A DNA stretch of 8,307 nt, taken from contig JAGQSI010000077.1 in NCBI GenBank assembly GCA_020439605.1, positions 1-8,307 of the forward strand. The letters are read 5' to 3'. This document shows positions 6,217-8,307 of the stretch, piece after piece. Under the pieces are notes generated by a model that did not search any database, had not been told where the DNA came from, and saw nothing but the letters and a program-made list of their open reading frames with translations. The position numbers and the translations under genes are program-made. The DNA is from Acidimicrobiales bacterium. Its GTDB lineage: Bacteria; Actinomycetota; Acidimicrobiia; Acidimicrobiales; Iamiaceae. How positions within the stretch are numbered: position 1 is the stretch's first letter; every line of letters starts with the position of its first letter.

Positions 6217-6549
6217 TCAGTCGTCAATCGGATCCGCTTGTCTAAAGATCACCGGCAGATCTTGGGTATCGGCAAGCAGCCGGATGACGTCGATGTGCTC
6301 GGTGGTGACTAAGTAGTACCAGGAGCACGGAAATCTGCTCACCCGCTGGGCTCGCAGTCCGGGCACATCACACAGTTCTCCAGCACGGGGCGAACCAGCA
6401 CGGGGCATCTGGCCAATCAACTCAAGCGCTGAAAGCGCCGCTTCGAAGAAGCGTCCGCCGATGGCGTCGCCAGCGTTGCGGCGGTAGTAACGAGTGCGTT
6501 CGACCAAGTCGGCTTCGGCGAGCGGCCGAAGAAGCAGGGGTTGGTTCAC
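6217..6549 (-). CDS. parE: ParE/RelE-superfamily toxin
   Basis: A 110-residue toxin starting at GTG 6549-6547 within the GTGA overlap with the antitoxin stop. The fold pattern is that of ParE: LLLRPLAEADLVERTRYY at the N-terminus, then AGDAIGGRFFEAALSALELI, MPRAGSPR, and the strands LRAQRVSRFPCSWYYLV and HIDVIRLLADTQDLPVIF. ParE proteins poison DNA gyrase while RelE-type relatives cleave mRNA; the two cannot be separated here with certainty, but a ParD-type partner favours ParE. The usual histidine and arginine of the C-terminal H-G-x-RD region read ADTQD here, so activity may be altered. Length is normal for the family. It is the second gene of a two-gene operon, with translation coupled to the antitoxin. 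Confidence 0.85.
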   Translation of the reverse strand: MNQPLLLRPLAEADLVERTRYYRRNAGDAIGGRFFEAALSALELIGQMPRAGSPRAGELCDVPGLRAQRVSRFPCSWYYLVTTEHIDVIRLLADTQDLPVIFRQADPIDD

Positions 6550-6797
6550 ACAGCATCACTCAGAGCACGCTCACGAATCTCAGTAAGCAACTCGGCCGTC
6601 ACCAGCCGTCCGTCACCGGATGTGAGACCGTCCGCTATCAGATCGCGAAAGCGCTGAGCGGCCTGCGCCTCTTGATCTTGGCGGATCAGGCTTCGTATGT
6701 ACTCGCTGGTGTTGCCGAAATGTCCACATCGCACGCGGTCGTCGATGTAGTCGCGCATCTCCGGGGGGAGGGCGAAGCTCATCGTGTTCTGACTCAT
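6546..6797 (-). CDS. parD: ParD-family ribbon-helix-helix antitoxin
   Basis: An 83-residue antitoxin starting at ATG 6797-6795. Residues 5-40 (MSFALPPEMRDYIDDRVRCG, then HFGNTSEYIRSLIRQDQ) form a ribbon-helix-helix DNA-binding domain of the ParD/CC2985 type: one strand, the helix PPEMRDYIDDRV, the G-x-F-x-N-x-SEY turn and the second helix. The C-terminal part (about 45-83) is charged and would wrap the toxin. It should neutralise the ParE-like protein encoded next, and the pair should repress its own promoter through the palindrome at 6811-6837, 14 bases upstream. No ribosome binding site is evident before the ATG. Confidence 0.88.
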   Translation of the reverse strand: MSQNTMSFALPPEMRDYIDDRVRCGHFGNTSEYIRSLIRQDQEAQAAQRFRDLIADGLTSGDGRLVTAELLTEIRERALSDAV

Positions 6798-6810
6798 AGG
6801 ACCAGCGTGA

Positions 6811-6837
6811 CGCGGTTAACAACAGTTGTCAACCGCG
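6811..6837. promoter_or_regulatory. 27-bp palindromic operator of the ParDE operon
   Basis: CGCGGTTAACAAC, a central A at 6824, then GTTGTCAACCGCG: 12 of 13 base pairs are symmetric, the exception being 6818/6830. It contains TTGACA on the minus strand (6832-6827), a good -35 for parD although the -10 is weak. It also contains TTGTCA on the plus strand (6826-6831), 17 bases before TAGCAA at 6849-6854. Binding of the ParD ribbon-helix-helix dimer here would block both directions. The symmetry is seen directly; the binding is inferred. Confidence 0.75.
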
Positions 6838-6867
6838 CTATCGAGGTCTAGCAACGATGGATTCATC

Positions 6868-7134
6868 ATGAACGTCGTGATCGGCCGGATGGACACCAAC
6901 GCAGACATCTTCAAGGCGATCCTCGACGACACAGCGTACGCCGAAGACCTCAAGCTCAATTACGGCCGAGACCTCTACCGCCAAATCCACGGCCAGAAGC
7001 AAGCCCTGAAGCGCGCTAGGAAAGCATGTACTAGCGTCTCTTGTATCGGCTGGCTAGGCGTAGACCCTACGGGCGGTTTAAAAGGCAAAAGAGGCGGAGA
7101 CAGCGGGTCGAAGCCGGAACGGAGATCAAAGTGA
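6868..7134 (+). CDS. Hypothetical ORF, possibly a gene-fragment remnant
   Basis: An 88-residue reading frame from ATG 6868. The first 45 or so residues (MNVVIGRMDTNADIFKAI, then LDDTAYAEDLKLNYGRDLYRQIHGQ) look like real protein and faintly recall the C-terminal tail of restriction-enzyme or helicase subunits (N-x-x-IF-x-x-ILDD ... VY). I am not confident of that. The rest (KRARKACTSVSC onward) is basic, low in pattern and crosses two small hairpins, so it may be read-through sequence. The stop TGA overlaps the GTG start of the next gene (GTGA at 7131-7134). A possible promoter (TTGTCA, 17 bases, TAGCAA) precedes it within the parD operator. Confidence 0.3.
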   Translation: MNVVIGRMDTNADIFKAILDDTAYAEDLKLNYGRDLYRQIHGQKQALKRARKACTSVSCIGWLGVDPTGGLKGKRGGDSGSKPERRSK

Positions 7135-7757
7135 GCGACCAATCGCAAGGTCCCGGATGGTGGATAGCCTCCGACGGCAAGTGGTATCCGCCCGAGGCAG
7201 CCCCTCAACAACCTCCACCAATGGCTACCGGCCCGTTCTACTCGGGTGAGCCGACTCCAGGATTCCAAGGCCCGGGCGCTAGCGAGGAAGGACCCTGATA
7301 CGAAAAGACCTGGGTCCTTGTCGTCTCACTGCTGTTCTGCTTCCCTGCTGGGCTCGTATTCGTCTGGATGAACAAGCAGTTCACCCAAAAGACCAAGGTC
7401 ATCATCACGGGTGTCGTGGCGGTGCTCGCCGTCATCGGAGGAATCTCCAGCGCCATGAGTCCACCGGAGGAGACCAACGAGGTCAGCAGGACCACAACCA
7501 CCGAAGCTCCTACCACCACGGCGGAACCAACGACGACCAAGGCCACACCAACAACCACCGCGGCTCCCACAACCACTGAGCCACCCGGTCCGACCCTGAC
7601 CCCCTCACAAGAGCAAGCAATCCGCGCAGCTCAGTCATACCTCGATTTCACGGCCTTCTCTCGGCAAGGACTAAGCGACCAACTCTCGTCCGAGTACGGA
7701 AGCCAGTTCACCGTTGAGCAGGCAACCCACGGAGCAAGGCAGGCCGGTATCTGCTGA
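7131..7757 (+). pseudogene. Acidimicrobiia surface protein (GWW motif, TM, Ltp domain) split by an in-frame TGA
   Basis: GTG 7131 has GGAG at 7121-7124, six bases upstream. The frame reads 55 residues: GPGWWIASDGKWYPPE at 8-22, a motif common at the N-terminus of Acidimicrobiia membrane proteins, then a Pro/Gly-rich stretch to TGA at 7296-7298. The same frame continues for 152 residues: membrane segment WVLVVSLLFCFPAGLVFVWM, a second segment VIITGVVAVLAVIGGISSAM, a Thr/Pro linker with TTT repeats (about 7486-7580), and one Ltp-type domain, QAIRAAQSYLDFTAFSR to FTVEQATHGARQAGIC, ending at 7757. Related proteins have Pro-Trp/Phe-Tyr at the junction, so TGG to TGA is the simplest change. It would be a membrane-anchored surface protein of unknown role. 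Either it is a nonsense pseudogene, or the TGA is read through, or the 3' part restarts (ATG 7368, mid-membrane). Confidence 0.75.
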
Positions 7758-7803
7758 ACCTGTCCGGCTCAGTACCGCCGACCGCCTCAAGCTCGAGTTC
7801 AAC

Positions 7804-8250
7804 CTAGAACGGCGGGTGCGCGCGTAGATCTAGCCACTTGTTGCCGATGATGTCATTGATCTCGCGGATGACAGCGCCCTCCGCCTTCATGACGTCATCT
7901 AGCGAAACCACCCCAGCGATCCTGCCGGTCTCGTCAACAACTGGTAGGCGTCGGCATTGTCTCACTGCCATCTGGCGAATGGCATCGAGCGTCGAGGCCG
8001 AAGTGCTGATTGTCGTGACCCCATTGGTCATGACTTCTGAAACCTTGGTATCTGCGGGTAGTCCTCGGGCCACTGCCCGTAGCGCAAGATCTCGATCCGT
8101 AAGGATCCCGGTCACTTCCCGCTCCTCATTGACCGCTATCACGCAACCAATGTTGTGCTCTGACATGGCTCTGGCCGCCTGGTCAATGGGCGCCGAGTCC
8201 GGACAGGTAATGGCAGGGATGGAGGCAACTTTCATCACTTCGGAAGGCAT
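7804..8250 (-). CDS. Tandem CBS-domain protein
   Basis: A 148-residue soluble protein made of two CBS domains. CBS1 spans about 12-66 (ITCPDSAPIDQAARAMSEHN, then IGCVIAVNEEREVTGILTDRDLALRAV) and CBS2 about 76-125 (TTISTSASTLDAIRQMAVRQ, then RRLPVVDETGRIAGVVSLDDVMK). The pair folds into a Bateman module that binds adenine nucleotides; the GILTDRD segment carries the usual ribose/phosphate-contacting Thr-x-Arg-Asp. No other domain is attached, so it probably senses energy state and acts on a partner I cannot name. ATG 8250 was chosen because AGAGGGG lies about ten bases upstream; ATG 8235 is an alternative and an upstream ATG at 8304 has no support. It converges on the split Ltp gene with 46 bases between stops. 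Confidence 0.85.
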   Translation of the reverse strand: MPSEVMKVASIPAITCPDSAPIDQAARAMSEHNIGCVIAVNEEREVTGILTDRDLALRAVARGLPADTKVSEVMTNGVTTISTSASTLDAIRQMAVRQCRRLPVVDETGRIAGVVSLDDVMKAEGAVIREINDIIGNKWLDLRAHPPF

Positions 8251-8307
8251 GACCAACCGTACCCCTCTTTCGCATGGATTTCTTCCGGAGAAGGGCTCAC
8301 ACAAGGA

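Noticed and set aside
7014..7071. Small RNA or tRNA-like element from hairpins CGCTAG/CTAGCG (7014-7036) and CGTAG/CTACG (7059-7071)
   Set aside because: The stems are 5-6 bp, there is no cloverleaf and no clear promoter or terminator.
7296..7298. Genome-wide recoding of TGA as tryptophan or another amino acid
   Set aside because: TGA ends nearly every other gene in the window (importer, antitoxins, toxin) at family-typical lengths, so it is an ordinary stop here.
7775..7815. Bidirectional terminator (CCGCCG 7775-7780 with CGGCGG 7810-7815) between the convergent genes
   Set aside because: The stem is only 6 bp around a 29-base loop and runs into the CBS coding end; too weak to list as a feature.
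1..8307. CRISPR array or insertion sequence
   Set aside because: No regularly spaced repeats, no transposase frame and no terminal inverted repeats were found; the Thr-rich ACC/ACA run near 7490-7580 is a protein linker.

Overview
The window is about 8.3 kb of high-GC bacterial DNA, most likely from an actinobacterium of the class Acidimicrobiia. The best clue is the GWWIASDGKWYPPE motif in the gene at 7131, which is typical of Acidimicrobiia surface proteins. An Ltp-type domain, many GTG starts and a probable leaderless promoter agree with this. No rRNA or other marker is present, so the assignment is an inference.

Layout. (1) 1-53: the 3' half of a tRNA-Ser (anticodon NGA). (2) 54-1463: a 1.4-kb accessory insert. 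Its far end carries a 20/21-bp copy of the tRNA 3' end, as left by tyrosine-recombinase islands, but no integrase remains. Inside are two tiny GTGA-overlapping minus-strand ORFs of unknown function, an intact Phd/YefM-like antitoxin with an extra C-terminal domain, and an AbiEii-type nucleotidyltransferase toxin that has lost its catalytic middle. (3) 1466-5941, minus strand: a complete ABC importer operon in the order ATPase, permease, permease, lipoprotein binding protein. It is of the Ugp (glycerol-3-phosphate/carbohydrate) type, has tightly overlapping genes and ends in a strong hairpin next to the island end. (4) 6217-6837, minus strand: a ParD/ParE toxin-antitoxin pair with a near-perfect 27-bp palindromic operator. 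(5) 6868-7134: a weak plus-strand ORF, perhaps a gene remnant. (6) 7131-7757: a surface-protein gene (GWW motif, two membrane segments, Thr-rich linker, Ltp domain) split by one in-frame TGA. (7) 7804-8250, minus strand: a two-CBS-domain protein.

The importer is the only multi-gene metabolic unit. The binding protein captures the solute outside the cell, the two permeases form the channel and the ATPase powers it. The DNA on both sides is accessory and decaying: a shrunken tRNA island with a dead toxin, a second toxin-antitoxin locus, an ORF fragment and a nonsense-split surface protein. I found no clearly new system. The most instructive items are the mini-island with its toxin deletion and the single-TGA interruption of the Ltp gene.
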